Assembly (NCBI RefSeq): GCF_041146395.1
Contig: NC_090997.1
Span: 36,621,501 to 36,685,500 of the forward strand
From: Eulemur rufifrons
Taxonomy: Eukaryota > Chordata > Mammalia > Primates > Lemuridae
Direction of reading: 5' to 3'
Length of the DNA stretch: 64,000 nucleotides
How positions within the stretch are numbered: the stretch's first letter is position 1; each line of letters starts with the position of its first letter. A program made the translations under genes and the position numbers. The notes below the pieces were generated by a model that was not told the DNA's origin, made no database searches, and was given only the letters and a program-made list of their open reading frames with translations. Of the stretch, positions 13,041-25,889 are shown piece by piece.

Positions 13041-15527
13041 TCTTTAAGTAGGACATTTGCTTTGAGTTGTTTTCTTAGTAGCAATGCTAGATTTGACATG
13101 ACATATTCTCTTAAAAATCCATTTCTCTTGAAGATGATTCTAGAAGCCCTCTAAGTGAACCAGAGTAACTAAAGACGGGGAAAGTGATTTATTTTACTTC
13201 TCTCCAAAACAACCAAAATGAGCTTTCTGGTGGCTATGTACTTTTTCAAAAGGTGGGCTGGGGTAAGAACCCATTTACTGCGTGGATAAGATAACAAAAT
13301 AAGTGCTGTCAGCCAATATCTTCTCCTATTTCAAGACTGGACATTCCTACAGTTTATGGCTGCTTCTTGAGATGGATGTGGTTGGCAGCAGACATGGCTT
13401 CTTTTGAATCATGACTTGGCTGTGAGAGGGCTCTGCCCAAGCTCCTGTTCATAGATGATTGCAAGAGTTGGGTCAGGTCTCAGACCATCATCTGAACAGG
13501 AAGGATCTGTCCATCAAATAAGACCAAACTTGTTCCTGGACTCTGGCCTGTGGTAGTGTTTCCCACCTATTAATCCAAAGCAGATCTCCTCGTTGTTTTA
13601 TCTCCCTTAAAGTTGATCTATTAGAAGTAGTTGATTATGTACCATCAGGTTATTTCTTGTGCTAGTCCAGAGAAATAAAGTCTAATTGGCTCAACAGCTT
13701 TGTCAGAAGTAGAATTAGAATCCAAAAGAAAACTATTCTAAGTTTGAATGTTCCCTAATACTCTTATTTTCCTTTTACCCAAACTCCAATTATTATAATA
13801 ATATTCCTTATGGAATTCTATAAAGAGCAAACAGCATTTTCTAAGTGACCACTTTTGTTTAGGTAATATCTGTATATTAAATACACACTTTTATTCAAGG
13901 TGATGCTTATTAACAGTTAGAAGAATTAAACTTTTAATCTTAGCTCCAACAGCACAAACCAAAAACACTTTCAAAACCTGCACCAATTAATTAGGATAGA
14001 AAAAAGAAAAAGAGTAGTGAGGCCAAATTTTCTTTTATCTTAGAATACCTGCCCAGAGCTCAGCATTATCAAATAATGTATAGTACACTACCTACCTTAA
14101 TCCTTAAAAAAATTGTGGTCAGTTAACTTGTAATTCATTCTGAACGATGATAATTATTTGTCAACAATATCCATAGTTTATGAAAGCACACAAAGATTTT
14201 AAAACAAAATTATAATTTTTGGTTGCATTTGGTATACATAAGTGGCAACTTCAAAGGTTCCAACAAATTGTAGGTCTTCAATAAAAATATTTTAATGAGA
14301 GAATTACATTTGTAATAAAAACTGTTATTGGTGATGGGTTTCTATGTAAGGAAATTAGGATGTGGAGTGGAGTGCTACTCTGTATTTTGCTACAATTTTT
14401 CAAGGTAGTTATTAAATTACTTATGGCCACTTAAAAATTTCAGAACTTTATTGGATTAATAGTAAATACAGATAATGAAAGTAATACTTGTCATCTATCA
14501 TGCTTTTCCATGTCTCGGTTTGCATCCTTCAGCAGTATAATGAAGTTTGATTATCTTTCTTTTGAAGAGTACATTGAAATTTTTACAGAGATTTCAAGAT
14601 GGTAGAATTAAAAATTACTTTCTCTGGTACTTTTCTGCAGTCACTATGTATGCTTTGAAATTTCTCATCCAAGAGTTTGAAACAGAAACTGTTTAACAGA
14701 GGTGACAAATTTACATATAACAGTATAAAATAACTTTTGATGAAGAGAAATGGACTGCACATGAAAGGCTGCTAAAGAACTGGCCTTGTCGCTTCATCTA
14801 CAAACCTCATTGAACAAGAGTATTCGCCAAGCCATGAATAATCATGTAGACTATTTATCTCAGCAATGCCACAGGGAAACAAAAAGTAAAGCAACAAAGC
14901 CTTTTGAAGTCTAGACCATCTGATAGGAACCACTGATCTCTTTATGACATATAGCTCCTGTGCAAATACGTGTTCAACCCTTTACTGACAGATAATTTGC
15001 AGCAAGAATACGAACTTGCTGACTTTATTAAGATGTGAGCTTTTGAAGGTGAATAAGCAAAATGACACTTGGTTTTATACATAAACATGTAGTCATGTGC
15101 TCCCCCCCTCCACATCGTGTATTATATACAGGCAGTAAAGTTTTATTCTGAGCTAAGCTCTCTCTTAGAATCCAGCACACTTTCAAAAACTTAACACTCT
15201 TTTTCAAGTTGATGCAAACATATTTTAACATTAGTGCAAGTAAGGCAATTCAAACAATTGTATCTATTAAAAATCGGAACTTCTATTCAGGATATTCATA
15301 CCCTGCATTGCTTCATCAGAACAGATAATCAAAAGTTTACTATTATATAATTGTGAACGTCATTTATAAACCTGGAGGACAGAACTGTATGCAGTTGAAT
15401 AAGCCTAAATCTATGTGAGATGATTCAACGAATGTTAGTGCAAAAAACTGGAAATTTCCCTACAAAGTATACAGGAGTTTATAGGAAAGTGAAGTCAGAT
15501 CTTGTTAAGGACAAAGTGCTAATTTGA
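13041..15527. other. unique AT-rich stretch, no gene recognised
   Basis: About 2.5 kb without a recognisable repeat, exon or RNA gene, one of the longer repeat-poor stretches of the window. Homeodomain-type TAAT motifs are frequent, but that is expected at this base composition. Confidence 0.45.
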
Positions 15528-15600
15528 ATGCATTCATTAATTTGTTTATCCATTCACCTCTTCTGAGTGTCTACTGTGTGGGGTTGGGTGCTATTTAGGC
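15528..15600 (-). repeat. L2 LINE 3' end fragment
   Basis: Inverted L2 tail: 'cattcattaatttgtttatcc', then 'gagtgtctactgtgtggggttgggtgct'. Confidence 0.45.
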
Positions 15601-16478
15601 TATCCAAAATAAAAATGATTTTTTATTTGAGAAGCTTCTAGTTTGCTATGAGTTTTGCAGGTTTAGATAATATATATAGGAAGAGGTCCCATTAAAGAAA
15701 TATTAATGTGATAATGAGAAGGTAAAAATTGTCTCCAAGCTAGGCTAGTTCTAGAAACGTGAAATTTACTGGGGAAGGGGTGGCATGAAATCAAATATAA
15801 ATAAGCACTTTTGTAAGTGTGACACAAAGAGTATGATCAAAATCAGAGAAAACTATCTATAAGACACCACAAAAATAAAGCATTGAAAAAGGCAGCTTAA
15901 TTACTTTTTAAAAAAAATTAGAAAGCTAAGTCACCAGTTGTCCTGGTTATTCTTGTTGAATTTCCTGATTTCTCAGGAAGCTCACCCACTCCTGGCTGAA
16001 GATAGATGGCTGGGAAACGTGGATTCTCCTCACAATGTGTGGGAAGTGTGTGTTTGCCGGTCAAGCACTACAGAGGAAATCTTTGTAAAATTTTGTTTGG
16101 AGACTCAGAATTTAACAGTCATTTTGACTTCTTGTAGATACATAAAAATATTTGCAAAATAGGAAGATAAGAAAATAGTTTGATTTTTAAACAGGTTGAA
16201 AGTATAGAATACAGCTTTAAAAAAGTCTCGCCTAGAAAGAGGGCAGCGGAAGCAGTTTTTCCAATTTATATGAAAATCTAAGGTGTCTTACTGGCCTTAT
16301 CAGTTAGAATTCAAATCGCTTCTGCAAAACGATAACCCATTCATTTAAATTATGGTCAGAAGGAATATAAAGGCAGTCTGATAATAAGCCGTGTTTTGGA
16401 AACTGCATAAAATTCTATAAAAATTTTGAAACTTAGCTTTTGGATATGTGGATGATTCAGTGTGACATCTGAAATGAT
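15601..16478. other. unique sequence, no gene recognised
   Basis: AT-rich with no supported feature. A 74-codon plus-strand open frame from 15938 has no recognisable motif. Confidence 0.45.
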
Positions 16479-16548
16479 GGCAATAAAACAGACATATTAT
16501 TTATTTATTATTTATTTATTTATTATAAAACAGGCATATTATTTATTT
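16479..16548. repeat. (TTTA)n tract with duplicated flank
   Basis: TTAT/TTTA units lie within two near-copies of a unit starting AAAACAGACATATTATTT and AAAACAGGCATATTATTT. It looks like a small tandem duplication around a tetranucleotide microsatellite. Confidence 0.85.
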
Positions 16549-16950
16549 TTCTGACTTTCTGTGGCTGATGGCTTGAATTTTCTGAGCTGTGAAGAGCAGG
16601 TAAGCAAATATTTTCTTGTGTCTTGGTGCATGTGTAGCATACCTAGGCAGAAATACGTCTGACCATGCAGTGCTCTATGATCAGGGTTCAGGGCCTGGTT
16701 TGTCTGTTCTGATGACTTATCTGAGTTCTGACTGCAAGAATCAGGAAGGATTTTTTAGCTTTCTGTCTGTGGTTATACCTGGAGGGATGTTTTTAACTGG
16801 GGAAATTTATGGGGTTGATAGAAAAGCCTAGAAGAGAATGCCTAAATTCTTACTATAGGATGAGAATTGTGTTTATGTAGTTAATTGAATAATAATGTTT
16901 TCACAGCAGCATGATTCCAAGTTCCTTTTCCTAAGAAAATGTTAGACACC

Positions 16951-17015
16951 CAACCAACCAAACAAACAAACACAAAACAAAATAAAACAAAGACACCCCC
17001 AACACCCCCAAACCA
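16951..17015. repeat. A/C-rich low-complexity tract
   Basis: Degenerate (CAAA)n and (CCAA)n units followed by CACCCCC-type runs. The strand is almost free of T and G. Confidence 0.8.
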
Positions 17016-17149
17016 CTTTTAGCCAGTTTCTTTAATCTTGTTTCTCTTTCTTCTTATACTACCAACAAGTTCTGAATTTTTCTTATGTTCATGGTGTCTG
17101 ATCCATACCATTTGGAGCTATGTTGTCAGCTTCCTTATATCAGAGACTG

Positions 17150-17362
17150 TGTTCATTGCCCAGTGCTGCCATAACAAAGTACCACAGGCTGAGTGGCAGA
17201 GCAGAAATTTATTTTCTCATAGTTCTGAAGGCCAGAAGTCCAAGGTCAAGGTGTTGGGAGGGTTGATTTCTTCTGAGGCCTCTCTCTTTAACTTGTCTTC
17301 TCTCTGTATTTTCACATGGTCTTCCCTCTGCATGTGTCTGTATCCTAATTTCCCTCCCCTCT
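17150..17362 (-). repeat. MaLR (MLT1/MST-type) LTR fragment
   Basis: The + strand reads 'cagtgctgccataacaaagta', 'cagaaatttattttctcatag', 'ccagaagtccaaggtcaaggtg', 'cttcacatggtcttccc' style blocks. These match the inverted 3' half of a MaLR LTR, as in the complete copy at 43.39 kb. It stops abruptly near TAATTTCC at about 17347-17354 and is followed by inverted L2. Confidence 0.7.
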
Positions 17363-17925
17363 CTTTTTATTTCCAAATATTTATTGAACTCTTTCTTTCA
17401 TACATTGTTCTAAACCTGGGCATACAAGAGGAAACAAAACTTAATCCCTGTCTTCATAGGGCTCACATTCTAGAGGGGGAGACAGACAAGAAACACCCAA
17501 TACGTTCTCAGAGAGGCATAAGTGTAGTTAGAACATAAAGCACGGTAGAGAGTGACTAACAGAGCAGGTGCTAGAGAGGGTGGTTAGGGATAGCTGTTTT
17601 GAAGAAGTGGTATTTTAGCAGAGAATTTAATGTCCATGAGTTAGCTCAGGGAAGGTCATGGGGAGGATCTTTGAGGCAGAGGGAGCATCAAGTATAAATG
17701 CCCCAAGGTGGAAGCAAGCTTGGTCCCAAAAAGGCCCAAAAAGGCCCAAAAAGAAGGCCAGAGTGACTACAGACTAATAGTGAGAGAACCTGGGGCCAGA
17801 GAAGTGGGTGAAAGCAAGACTGTGTGGGCCTGGTAGGGTATGGTAAGAAGTTTGGGTTTCATTTTGAATTTATTAGGAAGCCACTTAAGGTTTTAAGTGA
17901 GGGAGTGATGTGATATGTCTTCTCA
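17363..17925 (-). repeat. L2 LINE 3' portion, relatively complete
   Basis: Inverted L2 from its tail (AAATATTTATTGAACTC) through 'cttaatccctgtcttcatagg', 'cacattctagagggggagac', and 'ggtttcattttgaatttattagg' to 'gtgagggagtgatgtgat'. This matches the L2 3' region read backwards. It contains three copies of the 10-mer CCCAAAAAGG at 17725-17753. Confidence 0.75.
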
Positions 17926-18189
17926 CTAAGTCAAAACTAAATCTACTCAGAAACACCCTAATAGAGGACCTCAGAATACATGCATGTATTTGGATTATTA
18001 CCCTGGGAATAAATTATTTCCCCAAAAACCCATGTTGTAAAGACAGAAAGGGCTCTTTATATTTTCAACTAGCAGAGACTAAGGGAGCTTTTAGCGAAAA
18101 TTTTGCTTGGGGCTCCGGATTTCAATTTTGTCAAAATTGATAATAAGCATAGTCATTTTAGGGAGAATGTTGGGACTAATATGACAATA

Positions 18190-18350
18190 ATGTTGCTTCT
18201 CATTCATTTACTGTTTGTATGTATCTTATGTGCAAGGCATTACTTTGTATTTTGACACTGTATTAGGATAATCACAGACCTTACCCCACAGGACCTTTGG
18301 TCTACTTATGTGAAGATCATGGCCCTAATCTATCAGCAGAAACAAATAGT
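18190..18350 (-). repeat. L2 LINE 3' fragment
   Basis: Inverted L2 tail-like order: 'cattcatttactg', then 'tatgtgcaaggcattactttg', then 'cagaccttaccccacagg'. Low identity. Confidence 0.4.
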
Positions 18351-18734
18351 TGTTTGGCAACAGATATGGGTTTTTGCTAACTTGTCAGCACCCTTCCTCC
18401 TGGTTCCCAGGGTGGATAGTGACATGCAGTAAAATGACTGTTCAGGGATAGCCTGTGGCCAGGGAACACAGGGAAGTGACAGGTCACAGAGAGCAAACCA
18501 GTGACCTTGGAATCATGAGAAGAAAGTCCAAACCAACCGAGCCACAGAAGAATGAATTTCTGAATGCCTTAAATGCCAACAGCTTAGCTAAGATTCAACT
18601 CTCCGTTAGTATGTGCCATAGTCATCTCACATTGCAGTGACACTTTTTAAACTGCAAAAAGTTCACATGTGATATTCAAGCCATATGATATTACGGGGAA
18701 AACTTTTAGATCTTTGAAGTTTTGGGAGTTCAAA

Positions 18735-18890
18735 GGCTCAGGTCGTCTCTGAGCTCTGTCATCAACTGACTTATGATCATGGCTAGAACATTCATATCTC
18801 TGGATTCACTTTCTCCCATCTGTCAAATAAGGTCATCATTGGGCTTATCTTTAAGGGCCCTTCCAGCACTAATATTCGATGATTTGATAA
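18735..18890 (+). repeat. MIR SINE fragment
   Basis: 'gctctgtcatcaactgacttatg' then 'cactttctcccatctgtcaaataagg', followed by a 'cccttccagcactaatattc' tail. This follows the plus-strand MIR core and 3' end. Confidence 0.5.
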
Positions 18891-19620
18891 GTCTAAGAAC
18901 TTCCTTTTTTTGGATAGACCTGTAGGATAGAAATGATAGTAAAACTGAGTAAAAATTAAACCAAAACCCTCTGCCATTTTTAGCCTGATAAGAATTAGTG
19001 ACTTGCACAAAGAGAGCAAATCAAGCTTAACTGGAGCTCTTGATCCTGAGTGGATCTACTGCATCACGTTTTTGCCTCTGACATTTATCTCTAATGAGAT
19101 TAAAAAGAACAGGATGAATCTGTGGTGACACAGAGCCAGGAATATAAAGATTTATCCACATGGAGGGCTAAGGAAAGTGGGTCTAACCAAGATTAAAGGG
19201 ACATTTAAAAAAAACAGCAAACTATTTTTTGGCTTGTTCTACTGATAATGGTGGTAAGGTAATCTTTGGCTTGTTGAAATCATTGTCCATTTAGCTATTA
19301 AGCCCTGATTTATGTCCTATATAAAATAAATCTCCTCTTAGGAGTTCTATTTGGTACACGTGGAGGGGTTTGTCCTCCTAGTTTTAAGCCACCGTAGCCA
19401 TTCACTACATAAGGGATTGGTTCTATAAGCTGCATTTGTCAGTCTTCCAAATACCAACATGTAAAGCTTGATCTTTTTGAGATTGTTTATGCTAGCAACT
19501 GCCAATTCATCTCCCACTTGTGTACAGCATCCATACAAAGCCACTGGTCTTTTCAATTCTACTGGAGTGAGAAAAGCGTGAAGAGAATGGAACCAGCAGA
19601 AAAAATAATACAGCTTCAAA
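18891..19620. other. unique sequence
   Basis: No exon, RNA gene or repeat supported. A 90-codon minus-strand frame (19347-19619) has no recognised domain. Confidence 0.4.
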
Positions 19621-19621
19621 T

Positions 19622-19970
19622 ACAGGGCTTGTGATTATGGAGCTGAGAAGTCCCATGACAGGCCATCTGCAAGCTGGAGACCCTAGGATGCCAGTAGAGT
19701 GGCTTAGTCCAAGTCAGAAAGCCTCAAAATCAGGGAAACTGATGATGTAATTCTTAGTCTGAGGCCAAAGGTCTGAGCCAGGGGGCTGCTGGTGTAGGTC
19801 TGAGTCTCAAGGCCAGAGAGCTTGGAGTTCTAATGTCCAAGGTCAGGTGGAGGAGGAGGAGGAGGAGGAGGAGGAGGAGAGAGAGGAAATCCTTTTCTCT
19901 CCAGGAGAAAGAGTGAAGAAATCCTTTTCTGTCCTTTTTTGTTCTATCCTGGCTTCCAGGCCAACTGAAT
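19622..19970 (-). repeat. ERVL-type LTR fragment with (GGA)n tract
   Basis: The + strand order 'gattatggagctgagaagtccc', 'ccatctgcaagctggagaccc', 'ggtgtaggtctgagtctcaagg', then 'cctttttttgttctatcctgg' is that of an inverted ERVL-class LTR. A (GGA)n microsatellite interrupts it at 19849-19879. Just after that, GAAATCCTTTTCT occurs twice, 33 bp apart. Confidence 0.45.
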
Positions 19971-20152
19971 AGTTAATTTCCTTTTTCTATAAGGACACCA
20001 GTCATACATGATTAGGACCCACTTCAACGAACTCATTTAATAATAATTACCTTTTTAAAGACCTTACATCTGAATACAGCCACATTTTGAGGTAAAGGGT
20101 GTTAGGTCTTCAACTTACAAAATTTGTGGGCATGTAATTCAACCCATAACAG
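19971..20152 (-). repeat. MaLR (MLT1-type) LTR fragment
   Basis: 'ctataaggacaccagtcatac', 'ttaggacccacttcaacgaac', 'acctttttaaagacc', and 'gtgttaggtcttcaacttac' ending 'aattcaacccataaca'. This is the inverted 5' half of a MaLR LTR. It is the half missing from the 17.15 kb fragment, and both pieces carry TAATTTCC at the break. Confidence 0.65.
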
Positions 20153-20299
20153 GGATCTTTTGTGGATGTAGTAGAAAATGGTCAAGTTCATATGTGATTG
20201 CTGACAATTTACTTTAAATACCTTGACTTTGTAAGAAAGCATTGTCTGCTATTAATTACTAGTGGCCTTTGTTCTTTTTTTGTTTTCTAAAACAGTATT

Positions 20300-20318
20300 T
20301 TCAAATATATTTTTTATT
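20300..20318. repeat. target-site duplication, left copy
   Basis: A 19-base TTCAAATATATTTTTTATT, identical to 20661-20679, bounds the Alu. Confidence 0.95.
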
Positions 20319-20660
<342 letters not shown>

Positions 20661-20679
20661 TTCAAATATATTTTTTATT
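20661..20679. repeat. target-site duplication, right copy
   Basis: Identical to 20300-20318. Confidence 0.95.
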
Positions 20680-20747
20680 GTGAATCACACCAAGAAATAC
20701 ATTTTGCACTGTGATCTATTATACAATGTATGTACTATTTAAAAAAA

Positions 20748-21065
20748 TTTTTTTTTTATTTCAGCATATTACGGGGCTACAAATGTTTAGGTTATGTATA
20801 TTGCTTTTGCCCCACCTGAATCAGAGCTTCAAGTGTATCCAACCCCCAGACGGTGCACACAGCACCCATTAGGTGTGCCTATGCCCATCCCCTCCTCCCC
20901 ACTCCCATCTGCCCAATACCCTATGAATGTTATTACTATATGTGCACTGAAGTGTTGATCAGTTAAAACTAATTGGATGGTGAGTACATGTGGTGCTGGT
21001 TTTTCCATCTTTGTGATTCTTCACTTAGTAGAATGGGTTCCAGCTCTATCCAGGATAATACATAT
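20748..21065 (-). mobile_element. 5'-truncated L1 3' end, lineage-specific type
   Basis: A T-run at 20748-20757 is the inverted poly-A. It is followed by 'cagcatattacggggctac', 'cagacggtgcacacagcac', and 'atccaggataatac'. It is the reverse complement of the L1 3' UTR at 9.25 kb and parallel to the 3' end at 49.43 kb. No ORF2 reading frame of useful length remains. Confidence 0.85.
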
Positions 21066-21879
21066 ATTAATGAAACAAAAGTGAGTTCATGAGATAGTAC
21101 TTTCATCATTGTCACGTACAATGCACTCATTTATTTTTCTATTATAGTCTCATCTATTTTATTAAAAAATCATAGTGTGGATCCACAAAATTGATTTTAT
21201 GACCCATTGTAGATCAAAAGCCTCAATTCATAGGAAAGTACTTATTCACAGAAACACATCTTTGCCTTGAGCTCTCTGTGCTCATGAGCTCTCTAATCTC
21301 GACCGGCCATGATGAAGGAGTGTCATGAGTTCCTTTCTTTAGGTAGTAAGAGCAACTTCTAGAGTTGGGTCTGAGTTGAAAAATTTTCACTCTTGCCATG
21401 ATACCTGCTGTGAAATCTGCCATGTATCCCTCCTGGGAAGTGCTTTAATATTCTCAACAGTTCAAAGTTTATTTTGAACCATTTCTCCCCATCCATTGTT
21501 GTACAGGCTCCACATGAACTCTGTGACGTATTTTCCCATTTTCTGACAATGTCTGGCTATGCCCCTGTTGAGTCAGGGATATACAAAGGACAAGGTACGT
21601 TAATGTGCTCTAGATCCCATTCTGACTTTTAAACCTCAAGCCACAATAGATGACACCAGGGAAGAAATTTATATTTCTTAAAATTAGCATAGTCTAGTGC
21701 TTACCTTTAGGATTCCTTGTCCAGCTCACAATGACTATGGAATTTCTCCGAGTTCATAGTGGTGGCTCCTCATATCCAGTACAGACATTAAGATCCTGCT
21801 TCTCTCCTCCTTCCTTCATCTCCACTAGTCACAGAGTGGTCATCTAATCCAAGGTGGGAGCTGCATGAACATTTGAAAT

Positions 21880-22220
21880 TAGGGCTGGGAGAGAGCAAAG
21901 AGAAATTAGAAAGACTGCAGGAAGGCCAGTGTGGCTGGAGTATGGAAAGTGAGGAGAGCAAATGTCAGATAAAGCTTAACAGGCTATGTTAAGGGTTTTG
22001 GCTTTTATTCACAGAGTGATGGAAAGCCATTGGGAGTTTTAAGGGGATAGGGCTGGAAAGGGTGTGTGTGTATCACCCATTTTGCATGGTGGATAGGTCA
22101 GTTGGCCTGCAGTGTGGTAACTATTGGGGGAGGCCAGAGTATGTGGTAGTAGACCTTGCAGAAGGGTATTTCAATAGTCCAGACAAGCTATGATGACAGG
22201 ATTAAGGAGATGTTGGTGGA
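21880..22220 (-). repeat. L2 LINE 3' portion
   Basis: 'gaaggccagtgtggctggag', 'ggttttggcttttattcacag', 'gatggaaagccattgggag', then 'caatagtccagacaagctatg'. This is the inverted L2 3' region, upstream of the tail; the tail itself is not seen. Confidence 0.7.
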
Positions 22221-24135
22221 AATGGAAACAGATATCTTGGTAGATTTTTAAAAAGATCAATAGCATCATCATCATCACAAATTTCTCTGAGTTGATTGAG
22301 CTATTTTTTTCCCCCTTTTTTTCTGAAAAGGCTTGTTAATGCTCATGGTGGGAGAAATTCTCCCAACAGAAGACAATGATTAGGTTTAATTTGGTAATTG
22401 TGACCAAGACAATAAAGTGGATATTTTACCTAAGGTGTAGAAGTTGCTATAAACATGATTAACTAATCTGTGTATTTATATTTAACAGGATAGTCAGAGG
22501 AAGAAATAGGATTTATTTTAACAAGAATAAGGTCATTTAAATGCTGACTAGCAATATGTTAAAAAGATAACCCCAAGAATATATAGTTTTTTTCCTTTAA
22601 ATGGAGGACTCTTTCATAGGTCATGTATGACTCTTAAATTATGATAACATTGAAATATGTATTTTTCTGCTTTGTCATCTTGGTATTTGTAATATCAATA
22701 GAATAAAAATCATAAAAATGAATATGATACACACATACATTTAACCAGAGTGATTACTGTTAAATGGTAGGGTTGTCTGCTCTGATACTTAATTTTCACT
22801 TTCAATATAACAAGAAATAGATTTTTTTCTTTTTAGTGGAGGGAAGACTTTCTAGGAAAACCCAAAAGAGTAATGCAAATTCATTACTATAAGAAGAAGA
22901 CATCTCACTCAGGGTCTGTTAGGCTCTTATCAGAAAAAGTTCCTAGAATATTTAAAGATAAAATGCTAAAATTAACAGATTTATCATTTTCTTTCCACCT
23001 GAGTTTAATGACTAGCTAATTGATACATCTTTATACCTTTCACTGCCCAAACTTTAGTGATCAATTTTTTTTGTTATTAATGAAAATGATTGGATGAAAC
23101 AATCCATTGCAGTTCTTTCTGTGGTATGTAAGCCATTCCCTCAAATATTCTAAAAATTTCTATTTTGTCTAATAGCAGACATTAAAAAAATGACTCTCTT
23201 GGGAAACAAAAACTCAGAGCTCCATATTGTACCATCTCTATGCTTAACCATCACTTAACAAGAGATTATGTCTTTGGAAATCACCAGCAACTGTTTTTAT
23301 AGAGAACAATATATCCTTGTCCACAGTGATTAATAAAAAAGTGAATGAGCAAAATTGTGCTACAGAGAATAAAACATATTTCTTAAAATGTTATTTACTT
23401 GGAATTACTTTTGGTATTTCATGCTCATTTTCAATTCTCTTGAAAAAATTTTAAATCTTTTTCATACTTAACTTTTGAAACAAAACAGTGAATACTTTTT
23501 TTTTTTAATAACATTCATGCTAAAATTTTTTTCTTGGTACCTTCTAATGTCTGATCTTGTTTTTTAAAGAATAAACACTACATTTGTACTTTCAATGCAT
23601 TTATGGCCTAGTGCCTATTTAGTAGCTAAAGTGTGACAAAAATTGGTGATATTAGTTTAAATTTCAGGGAAAAATTTCCTATATCATGAACAGCGAACTT
23701 TTTCATCATTCGACACTGAGCTTATATTTTAAGGGATGAGGTAATCAAGTGATCAGTGATCATAACCCCAGAGAATAACTGACCATTGCTATGCTAAAGG
23801 CTTGCGAGGGTATAATGGGAGTAGTTGGAGGGGGCAAATCTGGACCAACGGGTGTGTAGGTGGAGCAGGGGCTAAGGAAACCATATGGAAAAAGTGTGGA
23901 TTCCAGACAGAATGCACAGCAGGTGAGAGGGAACTTGTGGCCATGCCCCACAATTGGCACAAAGAGCACAGAGCATGGATATCTGAGTGATGGCACGGCT
24001 CAGGGAGCAGTGGTTAGCTGCCACAGGTCTTATATACCGTACCAAGAAATTAGAACTAAGAAAGATTTAGGTAGGTGAGTGAAATGACTAAATTTATACT
24101 TTAGAAAGATGTATTTCTATACTGCCTGAATAATG
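22221..24135. other. mostly unique sequence
   Basis: No gene recognised. Part of 23800-24060 may be a further degraded inverted L2, but I could not support boundaries. Overlapping short open frames there on both strands have no recognised domain. Confidence 0.4.
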
Positions 24136-24139
24136 ATGA

Positions 24140-24250
24140 TCATCATTACAGCAGAGACGCTTTTATTGAGTACTTACTGTGTCCCTGACTCTGTTATTTT
24201 ATGTAAAGTTTAAGGCAACATTAGCCCATTTTGCAGCCTAGAACACTCAT
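24140..24250 (-). repeat. MIR SINE fragment
   Basis: Inverted MIR: 'gcttttattgagtacttactgtgtccctgactctg' followed by 'aaggcaacattagcccattttgc'. Confidence 0.55.
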
Positions 24251-25344
24251 AATTGTGTTACAACTTTCAGAAGGAGTGATAACAATACATACACAACTGT
24301 TTATTACCCAACGGTAAATAGATCATAAGACGAGAGTGACTTTTTATTGTAGTATGTCTATGAGGATTAACACATTTATCATTTTGAGACATAGGAAAAA
24401 AATCCCATGAGTGAGGTTACCTATTGAAGAGTGAAAGAATAAAATAAAGTGCTAAAGAGGTGGCAGATAAAGTAATTACAATTGTAAAACTGGTAGAACC
24501 AATGGGAAGAGAATAGCAGGCTGTGGAATTATGAGAGTTTAAATATGGGTTAACAAAGTGGTAGTGGAAACCACGGAAAAGAACTCAAGACAAGAACATG
24601 ATCTAACACTCTGTGGCAGATGTGCAGTTCCTGTATTTATGCAGTTTTGCTTAATTGATGCAACCCATCAAGCAGAGTTATAATGGGGTTTTGCTAGGCA
24701 TGCAATTCCTTTGGGTTGGAATTTTTTGTAGGGGCATTTGGTTGTATTGCTTTAACTAAAATTGTTGGTAGCTCTGGGGATTAGAGTTGGTATATTTAGA
24801 TCAATCAATGTTTTTCTCCAGGCACAATGCTGTAATTGCTTTATGGGGAACCAAAGAAGCCAGATGGAAAGAGGAAGTGGGCAGATGAAGCACCACATGG
24901 ACAGACTGTGAGTGTGGCCCAAGGCCCTGTGTGACCAAGAGGATGAGATCCAGTTGAAGGCTTACATCCCAGACTGCCTCTGGAGAATAATTCAGTCTGG
25001 GGGATGACACTTACCTATGAGCCACAAATACTAAACTGCAAACAGCCACTGGTCCTTTAGACAGAAACTGGAAATTAGGATTTTATTTGTAGATTTTTTT
25101 TTTTTTAAAACAGCATTGGATATGACTTTTGGGTATCAAAATGACAAAGCAGAGTTTTCCATCATATGCCAAGTCTTATGAATGAATCACTCCATTCCTA
25201 TTTCTCTCATCCTCCTCTAAACACATTTAATTCAACTATGTAAAAATTAATAATTTACTGCCCATAATGTGTTGTTTATTAACACATTTTTGTTTAGATT
25301 AAAGAAACATTGATTGACTGTTACGTCTGCTTTTCTAGTTCTAC
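24251..25344. other. unique sequence
   Basis: I see no supported feature here. Confidence 0.4.
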
Positions 25345-25430
25345 CAAATAGATTATTAGTTCTCCAGGGCAAGAATTAGGTCTTACTGCTCTTTGAGTCT
25401 CTAAAGCTCCTAGCACCGTGGCCTCTAGGT
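25345..25430 (+). repeat. L2 LINE 3' fragment
   Basis: 'gttctccagggcaagaattaggtctt' then 'ctcctagcaccgtggcctc' follows the L2 terminal order, immediately left of an L1 tail. Confidence 0.45.
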
Positions 25431-25434
25431 CTTT

Positions 25435-25725
25435 ATTTTTTTAAGTTAAAGAAAATGATTTTATTTTTAATTGACAAATAAAAATTATATGCATTTATCT
25501 TGTACCATATGATGTTTTGAAATATGTATATGTATTGTGGAATAGCTAAATTGAGCTAATTAACAGGCATTACCACTGATACTTATTTTTTGTGGTAAGA
25601 ACACTTAAAACCTATTCTGTTAGCATTTTTCAAGAAACAATACATTGTTATTAACTGTAGTCACCATGTTGTACAACACATGACCTGCAGTTCTTAATAC
25701 TTGTCGATTAACTGAAATTAGGGTG
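25435..25725 (-). mobile_element. old L1 3' end
   Basis: Inverted L1 3' region: 'taattgacaaataaaaattat', 'gatgttttgaaatatgtatatg', 'tgtggtaagaacacttaaaac', 'aactgtagtcaccatgttgtac'. It aligns with the second copy at 27.26 kb block by block. Confidence 0.8.
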
Positions 25726-25889
25726 GTTGACCTTCAAGCTGCAACTCAAATACAAGTAAGCGAAACTTTTGAAACAAGTAAATTCCAAATGGTTAAAAAC
25801 TGGGTGTAAGAATACACGTAAATTTTCAGCTGCATTTTTTTAAGATTGAGATATGGGAATCCTGAATAAGCTGTTGCAGTATATATTCA

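Noticed and set aside
17038..17538. 166-codon plus-strand open frame
   Set aside because: It runs antisense through a MaLR LTR fragment and an inverted L2, so it is repeat sequence read by chance.
18455..18640. Short hydrophilic frame starting MAREHREVTGHREQ
   Set aside because: Looks exon-like at first, but there is no splice signal, no homolog I recognise, and only 61 codons.
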